Shown in pieces: positions 19,180-28,463 of a stretch of DNA of 37,783 nucleotides; position 1 is the first letter of the stretch, and every line of letters begins with the position of its first letter. The notes below the pieces were generated by a model, which saw nothing but the letters and a program-made list of their open reading frames with translations, searched no databases and had not been told where the DNA came from. The position numbers and the translations under genes are program-made. This DNA comes from Tannerella sp. (lineage in GTDB: Bacteria; Bacteroidota; Bacteroidia; Bacteroidales; Tannerellaceae), in contig NZ_JAUMYS010000029.1 in the NCBI RefSeq assembly GCF_030528505.1, positions 1 to 37,783 of the forward strand, read 5' to 3'.

Positions 19180-22100
19180 ATGAATAAAAACAAGCTATTC
19201 TCTCGAAAGAGAAGCATCTGCCTACTGCTTGTCGCGCTGCTTGTCGCGGCCGGCGGCTATGCGCAGAAGATAACGGTCAAAGGTACCGTTGTCGATGAGA
19301 TGAACGAACCCGTCATCGGGGCGAATGTAGTGGAGAAAGGTACGATTAACGGAATCATCACCGATCTGGACGGTAATTTTACGCTGTCGGTCGATGAAAA
19401 GGCCGTGATCGTTGTTTCTTACATCGGTTACAAGCCGCAGGAGGTCAACGCCACAAAAGACCCCATGCGGATTATTTTACGGGAAGATTCGGAGATGCTC
19501 GAAGAAGTCGTCGTAATCGGATACGGTTCGGTGAAAAAAGACGATGCGACAGGCTCCGTGACAGCCATCAAGCCGGACAAAATGAACCGCGGACTGACGA
19601 CGAACGCACAAGATTTGATGGCCGGAAAGATTGCCGGCGTGAATGTCGTATCGAGCGGCGGTACGCCGGGCGGCGGCGCCACGATCCGTATTCGTGGCGG
19701 GTCATCGTTGAACGCCAACAACGACCCGTTGATCGTTATCGACGGACTGGCCATGGATAACGACGGGGTCAAAGGGCTTTCGAACCCGCTCTCGATGGTT
19801 AACCCGAACGACATCGAAACTTTCACGGTGCTGAAAGATGCTTCGGCCACAGCCATCTACGGATCGCGTGCATCGAACGGTGTGATCATCATCACGACGA
19901 AGAAAGGCTCGCTCGAAGGCGGTAAATCGAAAGTACGCATCACGTACGACGGAAACATCTCGATGAGTAACGCAAGAGACAAAATCGAAGTGATGAACGG
20001 CGACGAATACCGCGCGCGCATCAAGCAGCAATACGGCGAAAGCAGCGACGCATACAAGGCGCTGGGCAACGCGGACACTGACTGGCAGAAAGAAATCTAT
20101 CGGACAGCCCTCTCGACCGACCATAACATCAGTCTGTACGGTGGTTTGGGTACGATGCCTTTCCGCGTATCGGTCGGTTATACGAACCAGAACGGTATCC
20201 TCAAGACCTCGAACTTCGAGCGGTACACCGCATCGCTCAACCTCTCTCCCTCGTTCTTCGACGGGATGTTGAAGCTGAACGGAAACCTGAAAGGGATGTA
20301 CGCACAGTCCCGCTTTGCCGATGCCGGCGCGGTAGGTACGGCCACCCGAATGGATCCGACTCATCCGGTGATGGGCGAAGGCGAAGTTTACTCGAAATAT
20401 TTCGGCGGTTACTTCCAATGGACGAATGACGGAAAAGCACTCAACGATCCGACATGGACGCTGACAAGCAACTCGCTGGCTCCGGGTAACCCCGTCTCGC
20501 TGCTGGAGCTCAAGAACGACCGTTCAAAATCGAAATCGCTCGTGGGCAATCTCGAGGTCGATTACAAGTTCCACTTTCTGCCCGACCTGCGCATCCACGC
20601 CAACGGAGGGATGGACCTCTCGACCGGAAAGCAGACGACGGACGTAAGTCCCTATTCGTTCACAAACAATTACTACGGCAGCTACGGCTTCGAGGAAATC
20701 GACAAGTATAATCTGTCGTTCAATACGTATTTGCAATATGTGAAATCGGAAGGCATTCACAACCTCGACGCTATGGTGGGGTACGAATGGCAACATTTTC
20801 ATCGCGAGGGCAACAACCGCTATACGGGATATTATCCGAAAACGAACACGATCAACCCCGGCAAAGAATATTCTCCGTCTCAAAAGGAATGGGCTTCGGA
20901 GAACTTCCTCGTTTCGTTCTTCGGACGTCTGAATTACACGCTGGCAGACAAGTATCTGTTTACGGCTACGGTTCGCCGCGACGGCTCTTCGCGTTTCCAT
21001 AAAGATCATCGCTGGGGCACCTTTCCCTCGTTCGCTTTCGGTTGGAAGATGAAAGAGGAAGGATTCCTGAAAGATATCGACGTACTCTCCGACCTGAAAC
21101 TCCGTCTGGGCTACGGGGTAACCGGACAGCAGAACATCGGTTCGGATTATTCGTATTTCGCTTCTTACACGGCCAACAAAGGTTTTGCCTACTATCCGAT
21201 CGGCTACGGCCAGGGCGAGTCGTATCGTCCCGACGCGTATAACAAAGATTTGAAATGGGAAAAGACGACGACGTACAACGCCGGACTCGACTTCGGCTTT
21301 ATGAACGGCCGTATCTCGGGGGCTGTCGATTATTACTATCGCAAGACGGACGACCTGATTAACTATGTCTATGTATCGGCCGGAACGAACTTCAAGAATC
21401 AGGTGAACGCGAATATCGGATCGCTTGAGAACCGCGGAGTCGAATTTTCGATCCATGGTAAGCCCGTCGTGCAGAAAGATTTCACGTGGGACATCGGATT
21501 TAACGTGACGTATAACAAAAACAAAATCACGAAGCTCACGAGTGGCGACGGCGACGGTTACTATGTTTCCACCGGAGGTGTTTCGTACGGTACCGGAAAT
21601 AAGGTACAGGCTCATGCCGTCGGTCATCCGGCATACGCGTTTTACGTATATCAGCAGGTGTATGATGACAAGGGTAAGCCGATCGAAAACCTGTTTGTAG
21701 ACCGTAACGGCGACGGTATCATCAACGAGAGCGACAAGTATTTCTACAAAAAACCGACGGCCGACGTGCTGATGGGACTTTCGTCGAAGATGCTTTACAA
21801 AGCATGGGACTTCAGCTTTACGCTCCGCACGAGCCTGAATAACTACGTCTATAACGATGTAGAGTCGAGCAGCAGTAATTTGAGTCAGTTGTATGCCCCG
21901 TCAGGGTTCCTGATCAACCGTCCGACGATGGTACTCGAAAACAACTGGCAGGGCGAAGGCAACTTCTACATGTCCGACTATTTCGTGCAAAACGCGTCGT
22001 TCCTCAAGTGCGATAACATCACGCTCGGTTACTCGTTCAACCTGAAAGGGTTGGGATCCGGACGTATTTTCGCCGCCGTGCAGAACGTCTTTACGATTAC

Positions 22101-22224
22101 CGGCTATAAAGGACTCGATCCGGAACTGATTACCGGTTCAGGCGTCGGCCTGAACTACGGCATTGACCGTGACCTCTATCCCCGTCCCCTTACCTCGTTG
22201 ATGGGAGTAACATTGAATTTTTAA
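19180..22224 (+). CDS. susC: SusC-type TonB-dependent outer-membrane transporter
   Basis: A 1014-residue SusC/RagA protein. After a signal peptide (about 1-28, ending GGYAQ) comes the carboxypeptidase-regulatory-like domain (GTVVDEMNEPVIGANVVEKG, GIITDLDGNFTLSV, ISYIGYKPQEV), then the plug with EEVVVIGYGSVKKDDATGSV and IRIRGGSSLNANNDPLIVID. A large beta-barrel with aromatic strand ends follows, finishing in LTSLMGVTLNF, a proper C-terminal Phe. It imports oligosaccharides across the outer membrane as a complex with the SusD lid, powered by TonB-ExbBD. The neighbouring SusB, SusE and SusF homologues suggest an alpha-glucan substrate. Confidence 0.95.
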   Translation: MNKNKLFSRKRSICLLLVALLVAAGGYAQKITVKGTVVDEMNEPVIGANVVEKGTINGIITDLDGNFTLSVDEKAVIVVSYIGYKPQEVNATKDPMRIILREDSEMLEEVVVIGYGSVKKDDATGSVTAIKPDKMNRGLTTNAQDLMAGKIAGVNVVSSGGTPGGGATIRIRGGSSLNANNDPLIVIDGLAMDNDGVKGLSNPLSMVNPNDIETFTVLKDASATAIYGSRASNGVIIITTKKGSLEGGKSKVRITYDGNISMSNARDKIEVMNGDEYRARIKQQYGESSDAYKALGNADTDWQKEIYRTALSTDHNISLYGGLGTMPFRVSVGYTNQNGILKTSNFERYTASLNLSPSFFDGMLKLNGNLKGMYAQSRFADAGAVGTATRMDPTHPVMGEGEVYSKYFGGYFQWTNDGKALNDPTWTLTSNSLAPGNPVSLLELKNDRSKSKSLVGNLEVDYKFHFLPDLRIHANGGMDLSTGKQTTDVSPYSFTNNYYGSYGFEEIDKYNLSFNTYLQYVKSEGIHNLDAMVGYEWQHFHREGNNRYTGYYPKTNTINPGKEYSPSQKEWASENFLVSFFGRLNYTLADKYLFTATVRRDGSSRFHKDHRWGTFPSFAFGWKMKEEGFLKDIDVLSDLKLRLGYGVTGQQNIGSDYSYFASYTANKGFAYYPIGYGQGESYRPDAYNKDLKWEKTTTYNAGLDFGFMNGRISGAVDYYYRKTDDLINYVYVSAGTNFKNQVNANIGSLENRGVEFSIHGKPVVQKDFTWDIGFNVTYNKNKITKLTSGDGDGYYVSTGGVSYGTGNKVQAHAVGHPAYAFYVYQQVYDDKGKPIENLFVDRNGDGIINESDKYFYKKPTADVLMGLSSKMLYKAWDFSFTLRTSLNNYVYNDVESSSSNLSQLYAPSGFLINRPTMVLENNWQGEGNFYMSDYFVQNASFLKCDNITLGYSFNLKGLGSGRIFAAVQNVFTITGYKGLDPELITGSGVGLNYGIDRDLYPRPLTSLMGVTLNF

Positions 22225-22248
22225 TCACCGAATAAAGTGCAAATCATT

Positions 22249-23826
22249 ATGAAACGAAATACGATAAAATCATGGATTATTACGGCCGCATTGTCTTTTT
22301 CGATGTCGGGAATGGTATCGTGCGTAGGGGATCTGGATGTGACGCCGATCGATCCGAGCGTCACGATGGAATTTGACCAGAACAAAGTCTTTACGAAGAT
22401 TTATGCGACGATGGGGTTGACCGGTATCGAAGGACCTGCCGGATCGGGCGATATCGATGGACTTGACGAAGGAACGTCCGACTTCTTCCGACTGATCTGG
22501 AATATGAACGAACTTTCGACCGACGAAGCGCATTGCTGCTGGGGCGACGGCGGAATACCCGAGCTCAACTACAACGCGTGGGGCGCGTCGCACGAGTATG
22601 TGACGGGACTTTATTACCGTCTGTATTTCAACGTGACATTATGTAACTTCTTCCTCGAGCAAACGGAAGGGAAAAATGACGGCGAAAGCATGGCACAGCG
22701 CGCCGAAGCGCGTTTTATGCGTGCTCTGAACTACTACTATCTGATCGATATGTTCGGAAAAGTACCGTTCGTAACGAAGGTATCGACCGCGAACCCGTCG
22801 CAGGCAGAGCGTGCCGAACTCTTCAAATTCGTCGAAAAAGAGCTGCTCGAAGCATCCGAAGCGATGAAAGACCCGCGAACGAATGCCTACGGCCGCGCCG
22901 ATAAAGCGGCGGCGTGGCTCCTGCTGGCGCGTCTTTACCTGAACGCCGAGGTATACACCGGCACGGCGCAATGGGCCAAGGCGGCCGAATACGCACAGAA
23001 AGTGATGAGCACGTCGTACAGCCTGTCTCCGGTGTATAAACACCTGTTTATGGCTGATAACAACGGCAGCTCGACGAATAAGGCGAATACGGAGATTATC
23101 CTGCCGATTTTGCAGGATGGCGCCACGACACGTAACTTCGGTGGCTCCCTCTTCCTGATCGCCTCGACGCATAAAACGAAAGACATGCCGGCTTACGGAA
23201 CGACCGAAGGATGGGCCGGAAACCGCTGCCGTCCGCAACTGGTAAAGAAGTTCTTCCCGACGAGCGACGCCCCGAATGCCGAGACGGATCAGATCATCAA
23301 GGCGGCGAAAGACGACCGCGCGCTGTTCTTCGGCAAAGACCGCACCTTATCGGTCGACGACGCGTCGAAGTTCGAAAGCGGCTTCTCCTTCGTCAAATTC
23401 TCGAACCTGCGTGCCGACGGCGCTTCGACCAGCGACTCGAAACATACCGATATGGATGTGCCGCTGATGCGTCTGGCCGAAGCCTACCTGACGTTTGCCG
23501 AAGCGACGGTACGACAGAACGGAGGCGCTACGGCCGCGGCCACCGATGCGATCAACACCCTCCGCAAACGTGCCAACGCCAAAACGGAAACATCGTACAC
23601 CCTCGACCATATTTTGGACGAATGGTCGCGCGAGTTCGCCTTCGAAGGACGGCGACGCTCCGACCTGATCCGTTTCGGCAAGTTCGGAGGCAATACGAAC
23701 TATGTATGGCAATGGAAAGGCGGCGTGAAAGACGGTACGAGCTTCGGCAAGCACCTTAACCTCTACCCGATTCCGGAGAACGACCTGAACGTGAATAACA
23801 ATCTGGTACAACATCCGGGCTATTAA
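22249..23826 (+). CDS. susD: SusD-type surface glycan-binding lipoprotein
   Basis: A SusD/RagB-family lipoprotein of 525 residues from the ATG at 22249. The frame opens four codons earlier, but MKRNTIKSW gives a normal signal peptide with lipidation at Cys25 (SGMVSCVGDLDV). Family features include RAEARFMRALNYYYLIDMFG, the TPR-like AAWLLLARLYLNAEVYTGTA region, and the C-terminal EWSREFAFEGRRRSDLIRFG plus LYPIPENDLNVNNNLVQHPG motifs. It caps the SusC barrel and binds the incoming oligosaccharide. Start-stop distance to susC is 24 bases. Confidence 0.95.
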   Translation: MKRNTIKSWIITAALSFSMSGMVSCVGDLDVTPIDPSVTMEFDQNKVFTKIYATMGLTGIEGPAGSGDIDGLDEGTSDFFRLIWNMNELSTDEAHCCWGDGGIPELNYNAWGASHEYVTGLYYRLYFNVTLCNFFLEQTEGKNDGESMAQRAEARFMRALNYYYLIDMFGKVPFVTKVSTANPSQAERAELFKFVEKELLEASEAMKDPRTNAYGRADKAAAWLLLARLYLNAEVYTGTAQWAKAAEYAQKVMSTSYSLSPVYKHLFMADNNGSSTNKANTEIILPILQDGATTRNFGGSLFLIASTHKTKDMPAYGTTEGWAGNRCRPQLVKKFFPTSDAPNAETDQIIKAAKDDRALFFGKDRTLSVDDASKFESGFSFVKFSNLRADGASTSDSKHTDMDVPLMRLAEAYLTFAEATVRQNGGATAAATDAINTLRKRANAKTETSYTLDHILDEWSREFAFEGRRRSDLIRFGKFGGNTNYVWQWKGGVKDGTSFGKHLNLYPIPENDLNVNNNLVQHPGY

Positions 23827-23874
23827 TCTTCCGGCAACGGAATGTGAACATGTCAAAACAAACAGATAAAGATC

Positions 23875-25014
23875 ATGATGATGAAACATAGAAATAAGAT
23901 AGCAGTCATGCTGCTGGCCGGGTTATCGCTCGTTTTTGCTTCGTGCGAGGACGACCGCAACTCCAATCCGACATTGCAGAACCCGACGAAATTCGTCCTG
24001 AACACACCGGCCTATGCCGAAGGCGCCGTGTACGATCTGGAAAACTCGTCGTCCGTAGAGCTTACCTGCTCGCAACCCGACTACGGCTTTACGGCCGCTA
24101 CGGTCTATTCCGTACAGGTATCGCTCGATAACGACTTTACGACCGAAGGGAAGTTTGCCACGCTGGCTACGACATACACAACGGCCAAGATGGCCATCGA
24201 TGCGGCCGAAATCGCCGTGGCACAAACTACGCTGGCACTGGAGAAGGGAATCACGGAAGACCGCTTCCCGCTCACCTCGAAACTGTACGTCCGGCTCAAG
24301 GCGGCGTTAACGAACGGCAAAGGCGAAATCTTCTCCAATGTGGCTACGCTCCGTACGCGAACGAAGTTTGCACTCAGCCCCATTGTCCTGCCCAAGACGA
24401 TGAACATCGTCGGCAGTACGATCGGCAATTGGAAATGGGAAGATTGCATGGAGATGGTACCTACTTGGGCCAAGAACGGAACGTTCTGGCGTATCCTCTA
24501 CTTCGAAAAGGACGCCGAGATGAAATTCAACATCGAGAAAGGCTGGGACGGTCAGGAATTCGGCGGTTCGGCCACACTCGAAGACCATGCCAATGCAGGC
24601 CTTTCCAACGCGGGAGGTAACCTCAAGGTAGCGCAGGCCGGATGGTACCTTGTCGTCGTCAAAACGGCCGTCGAAGGACGTAACCTGAAATATACCGTCG
24701 CGTTCGAGAAACCGAAGGTGTATCTGATCGGCGGGGTGGCTCACGAAGGCAAGTGGGAAATCCTCGACGAGAACCTGTTCACCGTGCCGGCCGACGCCAA
24801 AGGCGACTTCGTGTCTCCTCCGTTCAGCCAAACGGCCGAAGTACGCATGTGTGTGAAGATTGCCGATGAAGACTGGTGGCACTCCGAATTTATCGTCTTT
24901 GCCGACGGAAAAATCGCTTACCGCGGCTCGGGCGACGATCAGGAACGTTACGCGCAGCCGGCAGGCAAACGCGCTTACCTGAACTTTATGACCGGTAAAG
25001 GACGTTATGAATAA
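23875..25014 (+). CDS. susE: SusE-type starch-binding outer-membrane lipoprotein
   Basis: A 379-residue lipoprotein. Lipidation is predicted at Cys24 (LVFASCEDD); the acidic residues after Cys fit a Bacteroidetes surface-export signal. The N-terminal part (LNTPAYAEGAVYDL, then TCSQPDYGFTAATVYSVQVS) is the SusE immunoglobulin-like domain. Two starch-binding-like repeats follow: MNIVGSTIGNWKWEDCMEMV and VYLIGGVAHEGKWEILDE, each with tryptophans for sugar stacking. The start could be any of three consecutive ATGs. It lies between susD and susF in the same direction. Confidence 0.9.
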   Translation: MMMKHRNKIAVMLLAGLSLVFASCEDDRNSNPTLQNPTKFVLNTPAYAEGAVYDLENSSSVELTCSQPDYGFTAATVYSVQVSLDNDFTTEGKFATLATTYTTAKMAIDAAEIAVAQTTLALEKGITEDRFPLTSKLYVRLKAALTNGKGEIFSNVATLRTRTKFALSPIVLPKTMNIVGSTIGNWKWEDCMEMVPTWAKNGTFWRILYFEKDAEMKFNIEKGWDGQEFGGSATLEDHANAGLSNAGGNLKVAQAGWYLVVVKTAVEGRNLKYTVAFEKPKVYLIGGVAHEGKWEILDENLFTVPADAKGDFVSPPFSQTAEVRMCVKIADEDWWHSEFIVFADGKIAYRGSGDDQERYAQPAGKRAYLNFMTGKGRYE

Positions 25015-25044
25015 ATGTAAAGTGAAATGATAAACTATACGGAT

Positions 25045-26421
25045 ATGAAAAAGTGGTCAATTTATATGATGCTGTGCTCGGTTTTTATCCTCACGGCATG
25101 CACGGAAGATTTTAACCGTGACGTAGCTGCTCCTCAACAATGGGAGCAGGAACAGGCAAAGACGATCGGCTTCAAGGCCGAGAAAGTCGAAGCCATCGAC
25201 CTGAATGCCGTGACATCGGAAAAAGTGAAGGTCTGCTCGATTACGAAACCGACACTTACCGAAGGACGAGTGAAAGGATACGCTTTGTATCTGAACGAAA
25301 AAGTCATGCTCGAGGTCGACAGTCTGGGACAAGTGAAGACAAGCGCATTGCAAGATTCGATCGTTTCGATTTACGGCAAGCGTCCGGAACTGCGTACCCT
25401 CAACGGACGGTTGTATGCCCTCATCGCTTTGGGCGGACAGACCCTCCGTTCGGACAGCGTCTCGCTGACACTGGCCGTCAAGCCGAAAGCGCCATTTATC
25501 GATAAGGCCTATTACCTGATCGGGAATATGAACGACTGGAAGGCCGACGATGTGTCGAAGCTTATCAAACTGAATCAAAGCGGCGATGTGTATGAAAATC
25601 CCGTCTTCTCGATGATACTCAAAGTGCCGGAAAACTGCTACTGGAAAATCATCCCGCAAACACGCGTCGATGCCTTTACAAAAGGCGAGGCGGAAAACGT
25701 ATGGGGCGAGGGCGTACTGGGTTGTGCCGTCGACGGCGACGAATCGACCTCCGGCAAACTCGTGGTTAACGGCAACGCGATGAAGATCAAAGACGGCGGA
25801 TGGGTGAAAATCGAACTCCATATGCTCGATTACACGTATAAGGTCACGATACTGGGCAACGTCAGTCCGTACCTCTACGTGCCGGGCAATCATCAGGGAT
25901 GGTCGCCGGCAACGGCTCCTTTCGTGCATTCGACCGATTTCATGAACTACAGCGGCTTCGTATCGCTCGACGGCGAGTTTAAGTTTACGTCCGAAAAAAG
26001 CTGGGACGGCACCAACTACGGCGCCGGAACGAAAGACGGCACCCTCTCGACCGACGGCGGGGCCGGCAACCTGAAAGCCGAGAAAGGCTTCTATCTGCTG
26101 AGGGCGAACATCTCGTCGCTCACGTGGTCGGCCGTGCTCATCCAAACCTTCGGACTGATCGGCAGCGCAACGGACGGCGGTTGGAACACATCTACGCCGA
26201 TGACGTTCGATGCCGCCAAAAGCGAATATTCCATCACCGCGACCCTGAAAGACGGGGAGCTGAAGTTCCGCGCTAACGATACGTGGGACATCAACCTCGG
26301 CGGCGATCCGGAAAATCTGACCTTCGGCGGCGCCAACATCGCCGTCAAGGCCGGCACGTATAAGATCACCTTGTCGCTCTCCAACGCACAGAAATATACC
26401 TGCACGATGGTGAAACCATAA
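25045..26421 (+). CDS. susF: SusF-type starch-binding outer-membrane lipoprotein
   Basis: A 458-residue lipoprotein from the ATG at 25045, lipidated at Cys19 (FILTACTEDF), again with acidic residues following. After an N-terminal Ig-like domain come three CBM-like repeats: AYYLIGNMNDWKADDVSKLI, LYVPGNHQGWSPATAPFVHS and FGLIGSATDGGWNTSTPM, each with conserved Gly and Trp. This matches the three starch-binding modules of SusF. It is the last gene before a strong hairpin. The frame opens six codons earlier (25027), but those residues would precede the signal peptide. Confidence 0.9.
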   Translation: MKKWSIYMMLCSVFILTACTEDFNRDVAAPQQWEQEQAKTIGFKAEKVEAIDLNAVTSEKVKVCSITKPTLTEGRVKGYALYLNEKVMLEVDSLGQVKTSALQDSIVSIYGKRPELRTLNGRLYALIALGGQTLRSDSVSLTLAVKPKAPFIDKAYYLIGNMNDWKADDVSKLIKLNQSGDVYENPVFSMILKVPENCYWKIIPQTRVDAFTKGEAENVWGEGVLGCAVDGDESTSGKLVVNGNAMKIKDGGWVKIELHMLDYTYKVTILGNVSPYLYVPGNHQGWSPATAPFVHSTDFMNYSGFVSLDGEFKFTSEKSWDGTNYGAGTKDGTLSTDGGAGNLKAEKGFYLLRANISSLTWSAVLIQTFGLIGSATDGGWNTSTPMTFDAAKSEYSITATLKDGELKFRANDTWDINLGGDPENLTFGGANIAVKAGTYKITLSLSNAQKYTCTMVKP

Positions 26422-26447
26422 GGACGACGATACATACGCGCCCATAG

Positions 26448-26495
26448 AAAGAGAGGGTATGTCTCAAAACGTCATGTTTGGGCATACCCTCTTTC
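26448..26495 (+). terminator. Hairpin ending the susBCDEF cluster
   Basis: GAGGGTATG (26453-26461) pairs perfectly with CATACCCTC (26483-26491). Flanking AAA and TTT extend it beyond a two-base bulge. It starts 27 bases past the susF stop. Confidence 0.7.
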
Positions 26496-26773
26496 GGTGT
26501 GTAAGAATGGGTGAAATTGCAAGACATTAAGAATGAGAGCAAGGGAGACATGAACGGATGTGACCGAGCTTGCATTCCGCAGGAAACGAAGCAGTTCGCC
26601 CGTTATGACACACCGCCACCATCCTCACGGAAACTTAATCATGATACAAACAGCATACGACAGTTTAGGAGAGGAGCATTAATAATAATAGAAAATTTTA
26701 TTCCATCAGATTAAACATTTCGTTACTTTTGTTGTTGTAAACATAGTACTAAATTCATTAAAACAATATCATT
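26496..26773 (+). promoter_or_regulatory. Intergenic region with putative promoter of effector module 1
   Basis: About 280 bases without a convincing gene; a 67-residue frame at 26511-26714 has no recognisable features. TACTTTTG at 26724-26731 matches the -7 consensus and lies 42 bases upstream of the TssD gene. Confidence 0.45.
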
Positions 26774-27694
26774 ATGGCTGAATACGGACATAGAGCATTT
26801 TTAGAAATCGGAGGCGTTGATAAGAAGGGAAAATACACGGCTTACACTCCGAATTTGTTGGAACTGGATTCATGGAACTACACGTTGTTGAGAGGGCTGG
26901 ATGATCGGGGAAAGATTCAGACCCATCTGAAAGGCGGAAACATCATGTTTTACATCTCGGGAATTCCCCGCACTTTGTTTTGGGAATGGGCGATCGATAC
27001 GAGTAAATATCTTTCGGGTAAGATTTACATTCGCGATACGGAATATAATACCATGCATACGATACGTTTTCAGGATGCCGCCTTGATATCGTTGAAGATG
27101 AAGTATATCAACGAAGGAAAAGCTTACATGTCGATCGAAGGTATTTTACAAGCCGAGCAGCTGATTCTTGAAGGCGCCTCGAAATCGATCGATAATCGTT
27201 GGGCGAAGGACTTGTACAAAAGTACTTCACTCGGTGCTACCTCGATGAAAGAATTGGAGGAACTGGCGCAACTGTTTCTGAAAAAAAACATCACGAGCGG
27301 TCATGTTGTCCCGCTGGAAGCGACCATGGAACTCGGATCCGAGACCTACGAGATGAAAAGTTTCGAGATTGCATTTATACAGGAAGTCTGCCATAACGGG
27401 CAACCCGATACGGAAATACGTGGCGGTATCGCTACCGTAGGTCTTTACCGGATGCCGGACGCATACCTCAACAACTGGATACGCGGGGTGGAAGAGAAAA
27501 GCGGTTTTTTCCGCTTTGGCAGCGAACTGATGAATTTCCCACTGAAGATCGAATTCGAAGAATCCCTGTGCATAGGATGTCATGTGGGAACGAACAATTT
27601 CTCGGACGAAGGATGCGTATGCCGCCTGAATATCCTGCCGCAACGACTCACCTTTAACTCGGATATCCGGTTTAACGTCCCTTACAGTATTTAA
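26774..27694 (+). CDS. Fused double-domain T6SS tube protein (TssD/Hcp-like)
   Basis: A 306-residue protein made of two TssD-like domains. The C-terminal part (about 170-306) has the standard Bacteroidetes TssD pattern: short MELGSETYEMKSFEIAFIQE strand pair, HNGQPDTEIRGGIATVGL, LNNWI, then LKIEFEESLCIGCHV and NILPQRLTFNSDIRFN. The N-terminal part (about 1-150) is a second, related domain that aligns with the protein at 37165-37725 (WEW/LEW, KYxxG, IxFxxAA, GKxYxS, LQAExLIxxG, NxW). TssD forms the inner T6SS tube and carries effectors inside its ring. It heads module 1; the next gene starts 13 bases later. Single-protein fusion is unusual, because module 2 encodes the same domains separately. 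Confidence 0.78.
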   Translation: MAEYGHRAFLEIGGVDKKGKYTAYTPNLLELDSWNYTLLRGLDDRGKIQTHLKGGNIMFYISGIPRTLFWEWAIDTSKYLSGKIYIRDTEYNTMHTIRFQDAALISLKMKYINEGKAYMSIEGILQAEQLILEGASKSIDNRWAKDLYKSTSLGATSMKELEELAQLFLKKNITSGHVVPLEATMELGSETYEMKSFEIAFIQEVCHNGQPDTEIRGGIATVGLYRMPDAYLNNWIRGVEEKSGFFRFGSELMNFPLKIEFEESLCIGCHVGTNNFSDEGCVCRLNILPQRLTFNSDIRFNVPYSI

Positions 27695-27707
27695 AATTGA
27701 GAAAGAT

Positions 27708-28463
27708 ATGGCAAAGAAAGACGGAGATATAGCGTTCGAAGTCCTGCTACCCGAAGTTGAAGTGACGGCCTCGATGAAGCCGTATATAGAGAAGATGCGT
27801 CGTTTCTACTATTCGATTCCGGGCGATGTATATAACCACAACGATGTCCTGTTCAGGCAGGCTATCCGTTTTATGCAGAAATACCGTGATACGAAAGGCG
27901 AAGCGCATGTGTTTAATAAATGTGTCAACAGCGCGAAGGGAGAGACGTTTCGCGAGTTTGTGCTGCCGGTGCTGCTCGGAACCGCCGCACTGCCGTTGGC
28001 TATTGAAGCAGCGCCGCTATTAATGATCTATACCAAGCCTACGCTATGGATAAGGATGGGGGTAAACTGGTCCGTACAGTCTTTATGCTATGGAGTAGAC
28101 CGGGTGGATTACGTTTCTGTGGCAGCCGAAGGGTTCTCTCCCGGAGGAAGCGCACTCTCTGCGTTGATAGAAGTTAGACCGTTTGCTGCGAAAAAAGAAC
28201 AAGTTAAAATTGGATTTATCCATAAGAGTCCTGAAGATACCGCTGTCGATATGGTTATACAGCTTACCGGTGCTCATTTTTATAGAGGTGTTTACGGTAT
28301 AGTCATGGAAAGTTTTGAAAACGATATTTTGGCTAAAAGGTTAATGACCGGAGCCGGCACAGTATTCTATACTGCTTATCAAATCATAACAAGATCCATC
28401 TCCGAAGAAGCCAAAGGCAAAATGGAAGAATATAAATATGACAAATTGGGACGAAAAGAGTGA
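27708..28463 (+). CDS. Putative T6SS effector (unknown family, membrane-active candidate)
   Basis: A 251-residue protein with no family I can name. The N-terminus has VLLPEVEVTAS, resembling a short motif I have seen near the start of other Bacteroidales secreted toxins. A long hydrophobic stretch lies at about 85-107 (FVLPVLLGTAALPLAIEAAP and following), with amphipathic segments near 115-130 and 220-240. No HExxH, HNH or other catalytic motif is seen, so a pore-forming or membrane-disrupting action is a guess. Context is the argument: it sits between TssD and an array of small membrane proteins, and its last 26 bases overlap the first of these. Its 3' tail recurs twice as a remnant downstream. 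Confidence 0.55.
   Translation: MAKKDGDIAFEVLLPEVEVTASMKPYIEKMRRFYYSIPGDVYNHNDVLFRQAIRFMQKYRDTKGEAHVFNKCVNSAKGETFREFVLPVLLGTAALPLAIEAAPLLMIYTKPTLWIRMGVNWSVQSLCYGVDRVDYVSVAAEGFSPGGSALSALIEVRPFAAKKEQVKIGFIHKSPEDTAVDMVIQLTGAHFYRGVYGIVMESFENDILAKRLMTGAGTVFYTAYQIITRSISEEAKGKMEEYKYDKLGRKE

Noticed and set aside
25057-26445. 462-residue antisense frame over susF, and a 367-residue antisense frame over susC (20524-21627)
   Set aside because: Codon-bias shadows of GC-rich genes: low-complexity composition, no start context, and the sense genes are certain.
26511-26714. 67-residue frame between susF and the TssD gene
   Set aside because: Starts just past the terminator, composition is not protein-like, and the -7 box of the next gene follows it.
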